A DNA stretch of 64,000 nucleotides from Trichobilharzia regenti. Taxonomy: Eukaryota; Platyhelminthes; Trematoda; Strigeidida; Schistosomatidae. This document shows, in pieces, positions 43,671 through 55,013 of the stretch; the first letter of the stretch is position 1; each line of letters opens with the position of its first letter. A program made the position numbers and the translations under genes. The notes beneath the pieces are model-generated. The model did not search any database. It worked only from the letters and a program-made list of their open reading frames with translations, and was not told the DNA's origin. The stretch covers positions 71,805,168-71,869,167 of the forward strand of contig OX235270.1 of NCBI GenBank assembly GCA_944472135.2, read 5' to 3'.

Positions 43671-44794
43671 CAAAAGATATCACACATATTAACGACAAAA
43701 CGAAACAAACCATCTAATCTCACCAAACATGAATATGAAGCCTTAAGAAATTTGAAGAAAGACGAAAGTATCGTCATAACGAAAGCCGACAAGTGGGACG
43801 TCGCTGTGATAATGAACAGAACGGATTATGAAAAGAAGGCGATTGAACAAAGTCTGAAGGACCATACTTACTCATTGAAGAGAAGAAGAAATCGGCCGAA
43901 TTCAACAAAATGAAACTAAATACAAACAGACTACTTCAAGAAATGAAACCCAAAATTGGAAATTCTCTCTGGTTTACACCAAAACCAAAATCTTATATAC
44001 CTTCAAGAGTCTACGGTCAACCAAAGATACATAAACCTACAGTTCCGTTAAGACCAGTAATAGATTTCACCAACTCACCAACATACAACCTTTCTAAATA
44101 CTTACTCTCGATACTACAACCACTACAAAAGGACACTCAAAATATTGTAAGAAATTCATATGATTTCAAATCCCAAATAGAACACCGAGAAATTGATAAA
44201 GAAGACATTATGGTAAGCCATGATATTAACTCACTATATACTAGCATCCCTATTACCGAAAGTCTTGATATCATTTCCAGTCTACTAGAATCAGACACAA
44301 CACTATCACGAAGATGTCCACTGGACACCAGTGAAATAATTAAGAGCTTAAAAAACTGTCTAGAAAGTAATTATTTTACATTTAAAGGGAGTTTATATAG
44401 ACAGACAGATGGTGTTGTTATGGGTTCACCAGTCTCCCCAATAGTCGCCGACCTTTACATGAATAAATTCGAAAATGGTATCTTTTCAAGCATACTCACT
44501 CCTAAAATATGGTTGAGATATGTGGATGATACTTTTGTAGTACTAAAACGAGATCTACACAATTCATTCGTGGAGAAAATAAACCGTGTATCTCCCAAAA
44601 TCCAGTTCACTTCGGAAGCAGAATCAGACATCGGTGAACTACCATTTCTAGACTGCCTAGTTAAGAGAAAGGAAAACGGACATTTTAGTGTATCCATATT
44701 CAGGAAGAAAACCCACTCCAATAAATATTTAGACTTCAAATCATCACACTCCATCAGCGCAAAGATTTCAGTTGTTTCAAGTCTTCTTAGATGA
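43671..44794 (+). pseudogene. P5 Penelope-type reverse transcriptase, frameshifted
   Basis: The frame before the RT is open through NLTKHEYEALRN, unlike P3 and P4. A small change at about 43848 shifts the frame, and it is open again from 43910 with all catalytic motifs. Ends at the same TGA (44792-44794). Confidence 0.85.
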
Positions 44795-45373
44795 GCACAC
44801 TCTCTGATAACGGATGAGCAAGAAAAAGAAGAAGAAATATCAAACATTCCTGAAACTCTCAAGCAAAACAACTACCCAAAGAACTTCATCAACAAAATCA
44901 ACTCAGATATTAAGTATGGCCGAAAATGCATTCCGAAAATATGGACATCAACAGTCGTCATTCCATACAGAGCAGAGACGTCAGACGATATCAGAAGAGT
45001 ACTCAATCAGCTCGGCATGAGTTTTCTTCAAAGCATCGGACACACTTCAAAGGAACCTTGTCCATATAAAAGACCAAATCCCTAAACATTCTCTATCAAA
45101 TTGTGTCTGTAAAATAAAATGCTCGAAATGTGATGCGATCTACATCGGACAAGCATCTCGAGAAATCAAAATCAGAAGAAATGAACACCGGGGCATCTAA
45201 GATATATTGAACTAGAAAAACTTCAAAAATCATCAGCCATAGGTCTACATGCTATAGAATCAGGCCACAAAATTGATTTTGACAATATTGAAATAATCCA
45301 GGAAAACTTCAGAAACCACGAAGAACGTCTAATACCAGAAGCACCTCATATCAAGTGGATTCCAATTTGCCTG
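44795..45373 (+). pseudogene. P5 GIY-YIG endonuclease domain, broken
   Basis: Two small deletions (near 45018 and at about 45190-45205) break the frame and remove residues after the RNEH motif. The 3' part lacks the one-base deletion of P2-P4 and reads NFRNHEERLIPEAPHIKW into the LTR, showing the original C-terminal sequence. Confidence 0.85.
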
Positions 45374-45524
45374 TGTAACAACAGAATACAAGGGCCAGGC
45401 AACAGATCGTTTTATCACGAAGATCAACGCTTATTTATATATATTTTATGTACATTCATAAGGCTTATGCAAGCCGAAAAATGCAGTCTTCTATATGGTT
45501 GTTTCTCGGATGTTAAGCAGACAA
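45374..45524 (-). repeat. Gypsy-2 LTR fragment ending the array
   Basis: First 151 bases of a Gypsy-2 3' LTR (minus orientation), joined at about 45524 to BEL sequence. It marks where the PLE/Gypsy-2 array stops. Confidence 0.9.
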
Positions 45525-45697
45525 CTGCTTCAGAAGTATGCACGACGAAAATTTTAACAAAATTACGCAATAACAACAAGATACGAAAACAACGAGTAAG
45601 CACAATTAATCCAAAATCGCCAACAAATATGGCACACCACACGCATACACAAACAGTAAAAATAACCTCGCGGATCATGTCTTGGTGGAATTCCTTC

Positions 45698-45738
45698 GAA
45701 GAATTGCAGGACTTACACCAGTACGCCTGCAACCCTTC
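45698..45738 (-). ncRNA. BEL hairpin, copy 3 (left arm)
   Basis: Minus-strand 13-bp stem GAAGGGTTGCAGG / CCTGCAATTCTTC with loop CGTACTGGTGTAAGT. All 13 positions pair, two as G-U. Probably a cis-acting RNA structure rather than a separate RNA gene. Confidence 0.6.
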
Positions 45739-45889
45739 TCACGTTGACGATTGTAATTTGTGGAATGTCCGGACACAAACAAGATTAACCAACAATTACG
45801 ATAATTGGAACTCACACAATTATTTAACACAAACATATATACAATCAATACATCACATGTTGTGGATTCTGGCTTGACAAACTACCCTT

Positions 45890-45930
45890 GAAGATCTGTA
45901 GGACTTACAGCAGTACGCCTACATTCCTTC
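45890..45930 (-). ncRNA. BEL hairpin, copy 2 (left arm)
   Basis: Stem GAAGGAATGTAGG / CCTACAGATCTTC with the same 15-nt loop (CGTACTGCTGTAAGT). 11 of 13 positions pair; the two mismatches form a small internal loop. Confidence 0.55.
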
Positions 45931-46083
45931 TCAGGTTGATGATCCAAGTGGAAGTCGTCCGGACACAAACAGAATTACCAACAGCTAGATGACAGATGAT
46001 ATCAATTCAGTATATGCAATATGAACATATGTACAAAATCACACACCGAGCACATTGGACTGCTCATTGATGCGCTACCCTTT

Positions 46084-46124
46084 GAAGAATTGTAAGACTT
46101 ACAGCAGTACGCCTACAACCCTTC
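46084..46124 (-). ncRNA. BEL hairpin, copy 1 (left arm)
   Basis: Stem GAAGGGTTGTAGG / CTTACAATTCTTC, all 13 positions paired (three G-U), same loop as copy 2. Confidence 0.6.
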
Positions 46125-46317
46125 TCAGGCTGACGCCCTAGATTGGAAAATCGTCTCAGAGTTCATTTGATGACCTCCTTCTATCAGCTATATCCTCAAA
46201 TCTGAACGGTAACACGCCCATGTCATTGTATCGTAGAATATAGATGACTGACAAACACACGACGTATCTGACCAACCGAGCGTAGAGACAGAGTAATTTA
46301 CATCAAAGATAGTAACA

Positions 46318-47863
46318 TTAAAGTAGCAAATTTAAACTTGAAATGCCTTTATTCGTGCAAGCCAGTTTAACAATTACCCTCTCGTACACAGTTGGCTTAT
46401 CCTCACTAAACTGAGCAATATGCTTCGTCTTTTCAAATGCACCGATACTATCATAGTCATTGCACAAGACACTCGAGTTGCTGGGCGTCTTTTTCATTGT
46501 GGATGACAACATCAACGACGGCTGAGCGATACAAGATAATGAACTTAGCAGCGCATCAGAAGCTGTTGTTGTTCGGCTTTTAGAAGGTTGTCTAACTGCA
46601 AGATTACCACCACTGCTGTCTTTTATCATTAGCTGCAGTTTAGCATTAACATCTGTTAATAGGTAGGCTACACCCTGATCACTTACACTGACGGTCACAC
46701 GAGTATCCATACCTTCTGCAACTGCATCTGCATTCAATTCTACTTCACGTTGTAGTTGTACAGAACCTTTATTCAACTCAGCAGTAGTAGGCATTCCCCT
46801 CATTTCATCATGATCAACCAAAGACAAATCTGCACTATCACGATCGTTATCACAAATATTCAATTTACCATCATCTGTCTGGTTGACTTTATCATTTTCA
46901 AACTCTTTAATAACAGCAGTGGATGATTTGGGTTCTTCCTCACAAATCCCTAAAGATTTTATACCTTCACTCTGACTAGTAATACCTTGTAAACTTGTGG
47001 AGTCAGAACTGGACTCTGAGACTGTAACTCTCTTCTGTGGCATTTTATTCAACAATGGCTTACTAATTGCAACTACAGGCTTATTCACCGCGCTATTATC
47101 GTCACACAATTCGGAGTCAGACCTTGATTTCACACTTTGCTTATCACTATACTTGCTCACTGATTCACAGCTCACTTCTGTATGCACCTCATGCAAACGT
47201 GTAAAACACAACCGTGTTTGTCTTGCATCTTGTAACTTATCTGTTGAGGATGTACTACGAAACCTGTTACACTCACTAGGTCTATATGCATTACTGGACA
47301 TCATGGAGCCTTCTCGATATCCACCTCTCTGAGGCCTATTCGTCATCAATGATTGCGTTTTACCCTCAGACTGCTCTATTCTAGGGGTGAGATTCAATAT
47401 ACTGGCAAACTTGCTCATAGATTGATTGACACTAGTATTTACCAGTTTCAGGATATCATCAAATTTTGGCTCGATACCCTCATCCTCTATACGGGAGCAT
47501 ATCTTCACCCACTTCCTTTGCAGTCGAGTAGATAGGCGTCTTGCTATTACTTCTAGTATAAAACTCGAGTTGAGGTCATTCATGCAATTCATTGAAGTCA
47601 ATGCATTCTAGTAAATCAGCAAATTATCCAAAAACTCAGTGAGTGCCTGAGAGTCATCCTGTAATTGACCACCATTACCCTTAACAGCCTCGAATAACTT
47701 CCCTACAATCATCGAAGTTCTTCCAAACTTTTGACGTAGTATGCTCATAGCCTCGTAGTAGCCCTCTTTTGGCTTCATAAACTTACAGCACTGTATAGCT
47801 CTTGCAGCAATTCCAAGTGCAATATTTCATCAAATACATCAATTTCAATTCATCACCTAATAA
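46318..47863 (-). pseudogene. gag: BEL-1 Gag C-terminal part and long acidic tail
   Basis: Minus strand from 47863: DUF1759-type BEL Gag sequence (MSILRQKFGRTS-like, LNSSFILEVIARRLSTRLQRKW, SKFASILNL), with an in-frame stop near 47603 and an open frame from 47601. A decayed Cys/His region (CFTRLHEVHTEVSC) is where BEL Gag usually has its zinc knuckle. It is followed by about 280 residues of Ser/Asp/Glu-rich sequence with no recognised domain, ending LNLLL. Normal BEL elements would continue into protease; here the frame stops and noncoding DNA follows. Confidence 0.7.
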
Positions 47864-49754
47864 TAATAATAATTTTATTTTCATATAAACATAAATTTAC
47901 ATGAAAATGCATGCCATTTTTACAGGCACGATCAAGTATGTTATAATGTCAAATCTTAAATTGTCTACAAGTTAATAATGTTTCAACAGTTAAATATTTG
48001 ATACATATATATAATTACACTCATTGTCTGAACCAGGCCGTATAGTTATTGAATTGTACAGTTGTCCTCCAGGTTGAGCGGGAAAATCGACTTCGTTTCG
48101 TTTTCATCCCGTGGTTGTAGGCATACGATAACCAACCAATATTGAGGTAAGTACAACGTTTACAAGGGATTGGAAGCTGTTTTAGAAAAGTTAAAGTGCT
48201 AAGGTGAAACATTAAAGTGTAATAGATTAAGTGAGTGAAATATATCATTAATAAACACATTTATATAGAAAACAGAATGGGGAAGTAATTAATCCTTAGG
48301 CCGACAACGTTCATTTGCAATGTATAATAAAACCAATATATTTTGTACTATCATGATGTCCACTTTTGGCTTTAATACAATTATTTTCAAGCCAGTTGTT
48401 TTTATTTCATGCCTTTTTGTCTATTTGGTGCACAACCGTACCCTCCAGAGAATAGGAATAGAATAAGTCGAATCAAATTCATAAAGAGCTATAAAATGTT
48501 AGGTTTAATGGAATATAATGAGGATCAAGTAAAGACGTTATTAGAAAATAAGTGAGACAAGATATTGTGAAGTGGTATTTAAAGATCTGACAATGGATAG
48601 CAAGTTAATTTATAAGATGCCCCATAAATCTGTGCAGATCCCGCGTGGTCGCATCTCAACAATAGGCTGAGCGAATGGTATATATTTAAAGGTAGAAGCA
48701 TGATCTGTCAAGGCGTTCATTATTATCTTTTTCAAGATAAAGATCTAAGCCCTCATAAAAATCAGAAATATCTCGAGCCTTCAAATTGCATATTGCTGTT
48801 CCTGCAGAATGGGGCGATTCACCTTAGTGACCACCACCATATCTACTGATCAGCTAGCGCCACCCTCCCTCCTTTTTTGATGTTAGGCTCTGAGACTATG
48901 ATTATTATGGCTACCGCAAATATATTGCTTGGTACCAGACATGTTCGTACCCCATATTCCATCTCCCTAGCTTTCTTAATGAGTGCTTCCAATAGGTCTC
49001 CACGTACATCTTTATGAACATATTATATATGTGTGCATGCATCCTAATGAACAGATTACTTTATAAGAAGTCAAAAACTTAAAGAGTAAAACGAATAGGT
49101 ATTGTGAATAGTGGAGCAAGATTTAGCAGAACACTATAGTTAAGGTTCAATTTAGGTAGTATGGACTGAAGGTAAGGTCGGTTGGCAGGACTTAGTGTAC
49201 TTATATATAGTAAACATCTGACATTGCAAAGTAACGTGTCTAGACATATTATAAAAAGATATTAACATAGAACCAACAAAATTTTGGCATTTGGTTAACA
49301 ATACTGCAGTGTGTGTATACTGAAGAATGGTAGTTAGTCTACAGGGAGCCGTAGAGTAAATCAAACCATATATGATAAGAGTATAATCAATAATATAATT
49401 CGTATATCAAATAATACACTAGGCTCAATAATTGAGTGTTATAAGGGAAACAAGCGTGGTAAAGCAAGAGAACATGTGATGCATTAATATTTTAAGTATT
49501 TTAATAACCATCTAATTTAAGAATTGAACATGCATGATTAATAAGTATTATTATATTAGTATATACATATGTAAAACGTTAAAAGGTGTGGATGCTATTA
49601 CAATTATTTCCAGTGTTACTTTTACCAACACAACTTAGTGAAAATTATAGAGAATAGAAATCAGTAAATTAGTTAACGTTCGCTGCGTGAGTATTAGAGT
49701 CGAGATATACGTATGTGACTATACTGAAGACTGGACTGGCCTTCAATTTCCGTT
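47864..49754 (-). other. CR1-B 3' region
   Basis: 1.9 kb without coding frames. Contains the dispersed segment at about 48765-48890 shared with CR1-A, and near 47913 the GCCATTTTTACAGGCA 3' motif also shared with CR1-A. Confidence 0.55.
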
Positions 49755-51907
49755 CTACCAACAGTTGTGGTCTTTTAGACGAGCTAGGGTGGACATGTTA
49801 AAGTGTCTTTCTAGGCTCCGTTTGAACCCATCAGGGTTTTCACAACATCTTATTTCAGGTGGTAGTTGGTTCCAAAGAGTGCAATATTTTATGGTGAAAA
49901 AGTTTGCCCTAATGGATTTTCTGTGGGTAGCCACCTTGACAAGGTAGTCGTGGTTTCGCAGCTGATATGATTTAATATTTTCCCACGTTATGGATGAGTT
50001 ACTGTAGCAATGTTTCCTAATGACTTTGAAGAGTAGAAATAGGTTGCACTTCACTCTCCTTAACCACAGAGGCTCTAATTTCAGACGTACACACCTGTCA
50101 ACATATTCCACTTGTTGGTCGAACCCTATTATGCGTTTCGTGAGGAATCTCTGGACACTTTCGATTTTTTTCTGTCTACAGACCTGAGGTTACTAAATAG
50201 GAGAGCACAATATTCAAGTTTGGGACGGATACATGTCCTATATATAGCTAATCTTGCTTCTTGGGTGTAGAAGTTACGCAGTACAAAGCCAGTAAGTCGT
50301 TTACAGTCAGATACAACCTTGTTTGCATGATCGGAAAAGGATAAATCTGAGTATGTTATCCCGAGATCTGTGACTGTGTTCAGTTTTGAGAGGAGCTTAC
50401 CGTACATATATAGGCACATTATCGGTTTCCAGCGTCCAAGGTGGGTTATACCGCACTTGTCTGGGTTGAAAGTCAGTTGCCACTTTTCGCTCCAATCGCC
50501 TAGATCGTTTAAGTCTTGTTGGATCTTGCTTTCGACGCTCATATCACCGTACCCATAATCATATACTATCTTGAGATCATCTGCAAAAAGGTATGGCTTG
50601 CCATACTTGATTACAGAGACTATGTCATTTATAAATAAGAGGAATAGAATAGGGCCAAGAACACTACCTTGTATTACACCACTGGTTATCGGCTTTGAGG
50701 AAGACAACTGGTGGTTGATTTTGACTAATTGCTGTCTTTCTGTGAGAAAAGAACTTATCCATTTGTGAAGCTTTCCGGTTATTCCGTAGGATTGGAGTTT
50801 TGTTAGGAGTCTGATATGTGGGACTTTATCGAAGGCCTTGCTAACGTCGAGAAACAATGTTGTTACCGAACGCCCATTATCAATGCTTTGTGTAATGTAG
50901 TCAAAATAATCTAAGTGGCAAGTTATGCACGACCTTCTACTTAAGAAACCGTATTGGGATGGGGATAGTAGGTCATTTGACAGCAAGTACTGAATGATTT
51001 GAGTCTTAACTATCTTTTCCATTACACGTGAAACTACAGACGTGATGTTGATGGGGCGGTAGTTGTTGATATCAGCTATAGGCCCGTATTTATGGATAGG
51101 TACAATATAAGACTTCTTCCAGCAGTTAGGGTATGTCCCATCGCTTAATGAAATTGAGTATAACTTGAGTAAGAGTAAACTCATGTCATTACCACCTTTT
51201 TTCAGCAGAACGGAAGATATACCGTCTGGGCCAGTAGTGTTACTAAGCTTAAGATTTGCGACAGCTTTATCGATCTCATGTGTGGTGAAAATTATGTCAC
51301 TAAAACATTCGTCTGTTTTACGTGGGAAATTCACGACGTCATCGTTCTCTAAGGTGTATAATCTGGCGAAGTGCTTGCTAAACAGTTCACATATCGCCTC
51401 ATTATTTTCGTAAGCAATGCCGTCTAAGTATATTATTTTCGGATAGGGTGTTGTGGAGTTCGTCAACCTACTTTTAAAAAGTTTGGCTATTTCTCCTGAG
51501 TTATGCGGTGCATGAATGGCCTGCATTTCTTTGTTTCTGAAGTCTATATTTCTCAACTCTTCAATTCTACTGAGAAGATACGTTATGGCAATTAATGACG
51601 ATAAGTCATGATATCTGTAGTATTTTATTGAGTGCTTTCGTAGACTTCTTCTAAACGACGTCGGAATATAACCACTTTGGGGGAATCTGAAGTTAAGAAT
51701 CTTCTCGGGTGCAATGACGTCGTGAATTGAGTTAATATTCTGATAGAAGTTGTTAAGAATTGCATCTAAGGACTGGTTCGAAAAGTACGAGTCCCAATTA
51801 GAACATCTAATTAGGTGCTGATATAAGTCCCAGTCAGCATGTGTGTACAATCTCATATGTATCTGGCCAGCTTCATCTCTGCGTTTTCTTTCAAGGAAAG
51901 ATGTCAA
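49755..51907 (-). pseudogene. CR1-B ORF2 reverse transcriptase, frameshifted
   Basis: RT motifs NTTGPDGISSVLLK, RPINITSVVSRVMEKI, TLFLDVSKAFDKVPH (motif A), SGVIQGSVLGPILFLLF (motif B) and YLFADDLKIVYD (motif C). A frame change near 50120 leads to the conserved C-terminal region (LEPLWLRRVKCNLF, WNQLPPEIR) ending at 49755. Homologous to the CR1-A RT but clearly diverged. Confidence 0.88.
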
Positions 51908-52493
51908 AAGAACAAACTACTACTCTTTGATCCCTACCTGGATATTTCTGTCCCACATGTACTGTAGATGGCGTTATGTTGTTCGTGAAAATAAGGTCTA
52001 GGATGTTTGTGGATCTAGTGGGTGAATTTATGTGTTGTGTCCACCCTCCTGTGACGATGGAATTTATGAGATTACCATACCTTTGGGGTCCTCGGAGTGA
52101 AGACCATGATACTTCTGGCAAGTTGAAATCGCCTCCGATAATTTTATAACTGAAAGGAAGATTGGCTGTAACATTAAAGATATTGCTAAGCATATTATCA
52201 TATTCCCTGCTGGATGAAGGGGGCCGGTACACACAACCCACAAGTATAGGTTTACTTCTGACAACTTTTATTTCGACCCAGATCGAGTCATTGAGTTGTG
52301 ACAGAATTGGGTTACTAAACTGGGTTGCACACATGGATTGTTCACAGTAAATTAGTGTTCCACCCCCACGAACTGTCCGCCTGTCCCCTCGAAAAAGGTT
52401 GTATTTCTCAATCCTTAGGCTGTCATTGGAGATTTCACTTGTGCACCAGGCTTCGGTGATCATAATCAATGACGGTTTGCAAATAGAAGCCAT
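51891..52493 (-). pseudogene. CR1-B endonuclease domain, 5'-truncated
   Basis: ITEAWCTSEI (catalytic Glu), RGGGTLIY, VGCVYRPPSS, GGDFNLPEVSW, and LDLIFTNN. The NARS start of the domain is missing, and the last motif has drifted (PGRDQRVV in place of a SDH core). A frameshift near 51895 precedes the RT. 5' truncation at 52493 coincides with the BEL-1 joint. Confidence 0.85.
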
Positions 52494-52884
52494 TTAAAAA
52501 TCTACTCAGCATGATCTCAAACTCCCTTACAAATTGTAAATAATCAGTCGGGTTTCCATCAAAACACCGTGGTTCAAATTAGGGAGTTTGATGTTCCTAT
52601 TATCCCTGAACGGCGAAACAGTAACATCAACCATGTCATGTTTAACATCAGACACATCGTTACAATTAACAGACAAGTCACCATGACTTACTTTCCTGTT
52701 TGTATCCAAGACGCTCTGTCCCTTCTTTCACCCAGGCATTGTTGAACTTGACCCAATTCCAAAATCGTTCCAGATATTGCTTATTCAAAGAGGACTTGAC
52801 CGGCACCAGGAAAGATGAATAGTGACTATCCAAAATGTCACCAACTGTCTGAATCCACCAGAATCTGCCTCTACCGTCAGAAAC
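52494..52884 (-). pseudogene. gag: BEL-1 leader and Gag N-terminus
   Basis: Minus strand after the LTR: a leader with TTTCCTGGTGCC, then Gag residues homologous to the Gag at 61434 (LSVNCNDVSD, HDMVDVTVSPFRDN, and a stretch equal to REFEIMLSRF before the CR1-B joint). The reading frame is disturbed by small indels. Confidence 0.65.
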
Positions 52885-53256
52885 TGTCAGTCACGTCTCA
52901 TAAACCGTTAATGCCCAGCTCTTGCTACGCTGGGACTTACGCTATTCCTTGAAGTTTCTCACAAACGCTTAGTAATAACGGACGCAAAAACCAAAACACC
53001 GATTGGCCACTCGAGAATTCTTTATTTTAACACCAACATATAGCCAACTTTAAAATTAAGCTTTAAAACTAGGGTCTATGAACAAATATTACAATAATAA
53101 ATCACAATATTACTTCTGATGGTTTTGTCCTGGCTTCTTTCTGAACAGCGACCGATGAGATGATGACTGTCGTATTGATGCCTCCGCGAAAATTGGGGAA
53201 GTTAGGTTTGAGCAAACAACCAAGAATTGATCGTTCAATCTTCAACTACATTGACA
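52885..53256 (-). repeat. BEL LTR A (5' LTR of BEL-1)
   Basis: 372 bp with ends TGTCA...TGACA (terminal inverted repeat). Same length and very similar to LTR B at 55724-56095 in the opposite orientation. Confidence 0.85.
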
Positions 53257-53570
53257 ACAGAAGCTGAAAATCCAGAACTTTGTTAGGCAGGGACTGGCAG
53301 TTGGTACTAATGATAACCGGAACAGTGGTGTTATATGTGTTTGTAAATTTTAAAGCACGTCGCCAGCCACCATGCTGCTTTTACTTGAGTTTACTGCAAA
53401 TATGAAAGTTTTTAGATTTAAAACGTTTTACAAAATCCCTGGAGCAAATAAAACGATTCAAATGCATAACTTGATATTTAAACACCAATAAAATATGAGT
53501 AAATATATGCGAAATGTACATGGAATATGCTAGCAAAAAAGTTAAAACAGGCCGCCAAGGTTAGTGGTAA
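53257..53570. other. Spacer between the opposed BEL copies
   Basis: AT-rich, no recognised gene. BEL-2 sequence identical to BEL-1 begins at about 53571, after an open frame of 15 residues (MLAKKLKQAAKVSGK) not found in BEL-1. Confidence 0.5.
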
Positions 53571-54393
53571 GCCTAGTGTAAAATCAAGGTCTGACTCCGA
53601 ATTGTGTGACGATAATAGCGCGGTGAATAAGCCTGTAGTTGCAATTAGTAAGCCATTGTTGAATAAAATGCCACAGAAGAGAGTTACAGTCTCAGAGTCC
53701 AGTTCTGACTCCACAAGTTTACAAGGTATTACTAGTCAGAGTGAAGGTATAAAATCTTTAGGGATTTGTGAGGAAGAACCCAAATCATCCACTGCTGTTA
53801 TTAAAGAGTTTGAAAATGATAAAGTCAACCAGACAGATGATGGTAAATTGAATATTTGTGATAACGATCGTGATAGTGCAGATTTGTCTTTGGTTGATCA
53901 TGATGAAATGAGGGGAATGCCTACTACTGCTGAGTTGAATAAAGGTTCTGTACAACTACAACGTGAAGTAGAATTGAATGCAGATGCAGTTGCAGAAGGT
54001 ATGGATACTCGTGTGACCGTCAGTGTAAGTGATCAGGGTGTAGCCTACCTATTAACAGATGTTAATGCTAAACTGCAGCTAATGATAAAAGACAGCAGTG
54101 GTGGTAATCTTGCAGTTAGACAACCTTCTAAAAGCCGAACAACAACAGCTTCTGATGCGCTGCTAAGTTCATTATCTTGTATCGCTCAGCCGTCGTTGAT
54201 GTTGTCATCCACAATGAAAAAGACGCCCAGCAACTCGAGTGTCTTGTGCAATGACTATGATAGTATCGGTGCATTTGAAAAGACGAAGCATATTGCTCAG
54301 TTTAGTGAGGATAAGCCAACTGTGTACGAGAGGGTAATTGTTAAACTGGCTTGCACGAATAAAGGCATTTCAAGTTTAAATTTGCTACTTTAA
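53527..54393 (+). pseudogene. BEL-2 acidic tail region of Gag
   Basis: Open frame of 288 residues. Residues from about 18 onward are the same as the C-terminal 270-odd residues of the BEL-1 frame (SVKSRSDSELCDDNS, then to LNLLL). No known domain; Ser/Asp/Glu-rich with possible coiled parts (VELNADAVAEGMD, LLTDVNAKLQLMIKD). The Gag core upstream is missing. That it has stayed open in two copies may simply reflect recent duplication. Confidence 0.65.
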
Positions 54394-54586
54394 TGTTACT
54401 ATCTTTGATGTAAATTACTCTGTCTCTACGCTCGGTTGGTCAGATACGTCGTGTGTTTGTCAGTCATCTATATTCTACGATACAATGACATGGGCGTGTT
54501 ACCGTTCAGATTTGAGGATATAGCTGATAGAAGGAGGTCATCAAATGAACTCTGAGACGATTTTCCAATCTAGGGCGTCAGCCTGA

Positions 54587-54627
54587 GAAGGGTTGTAGGC
54601 GTACTGCTGTAAGTCTTACAATTCTTC
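54587..54627 (+). ncRNA. BEL hairpin, copy 1 (right arm)
   Basis: Stem GAAGGGTTGTAGG / CTTACAATTCTTC, 13 of 13 paired with three G-U; loop CGTACTGCTGTAAGT. Confidence 0.6.
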
Positions 54628-54781
54628 AAAGGGTAGCGCATCAATGAGCAGTCCAATGTGCTCGGTGTGTGATTTTGTACATATGTTCATATTGCATATA
54701 CTGAATTGATATCATCTGTCATCTAGCTGTTGGTAATTCTGTTTGTGTCCGGACGACTTCCACTTGGATCATCAACCTGAG

Positions 54782-54822
54782 AAGGAATGTAGGCGTACTG
54801 CTGTAAGTGCTACAGATCTTCA
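54782..54822 (+). ncRNA. BEL hairpin, copy 2 (right arm)
   Basis: Stem GAAGGAATGTAGG / GCTACAGATCTTC, 10 of 13 paired. The closing G-G mismatch is G-C in the left-arm copy at 45890-45930. Confidence 0.55.
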
Positions 54823-54972
54823 AGGGTAGTTTGTCAAGCCAGAATCCACAACATGTGATGTATTGATTGTATATATGTTTGTGTTAAATAATTGTGTGAG
54901 TTCCAATTATCGTAATTGTTGGTTAATCTTGTTTGTGTCCGGACATTCCACAAATTAAAATCGTCAACGTGA

Positions 54973-55013
54973 GAAGGGTTGCAGGCGTACTGGTGTAAGT
55001 CCTGCAATTCTTC
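54973..55013 (+). ncRNA. BEL hairpin, copy 3 (right arm)
   Basis: Stem GAAGGGTTGCAGG / CCTGCAATTCTTC, all paired with two G-U; loop CGTACTGGTGTAAGT. Compared with copy 1, pair 10 changes from T-A to C-G on both sides. Confidence 0.6.

Larger units (their letters stand above)
42813..45373 (+). mobile_element. PLE copy P5 with inverted 5' part
   Basis: Inverted N-terminal part (42813-43670), then RT and GIY-YIG (43671-45373). It has private lesions but keeps some ancestral bases lost in P2-P4, so it is a separate branch of the array. Confidence 0.85.
45525..46317 (-). other. BEL-1 3' noncoding region with hairpin repeats
   Basis: Noncoding; three imperfect direct repeats of about 190 bp, each with the 41-nt hairpin listed separately. 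Near-identical in inverted orientation to 54394-55170. Confidence 0.75.
47864..52493 (-). mobile_element. CR1-like element CR1-B inserted in BEL-1 Gag
   Basis: 4.63-kb non-LTR element, 5'-truncated in the endonuclease. The 3' end (47864 side) carries a short (TTA)n tail on the sense strand, typical of CR1-like elements. On either side the BEL-1 Gag reading resumes, by comparison with the Gag at 61434-61895. Confidence 0.85.
45525..53256 (-). mobile_element. BEL/Pao copy BEL-1, split by CR1-B
   Basis: Minus strand order: 5' LTR (53256-52885), leader and Gag N-terminus (to about 52494), CR1-B insertion, Gag remainder and a long tail region (47863-46318), then the 3' noncoding region with three hairpins (46317-45525). 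The 3' LTR is missing, cut by the array edge. No protease, RT or integrase is seen. Confidence 0.75.

Noticed and set aside
54587..55013. CRISPR-like array from repeats of about 190 bp
   Set aside because: The repeats are long, imperfect and noncoding parts of a BEL element in a eukaryote; there are no uniform spacers or cas genes.
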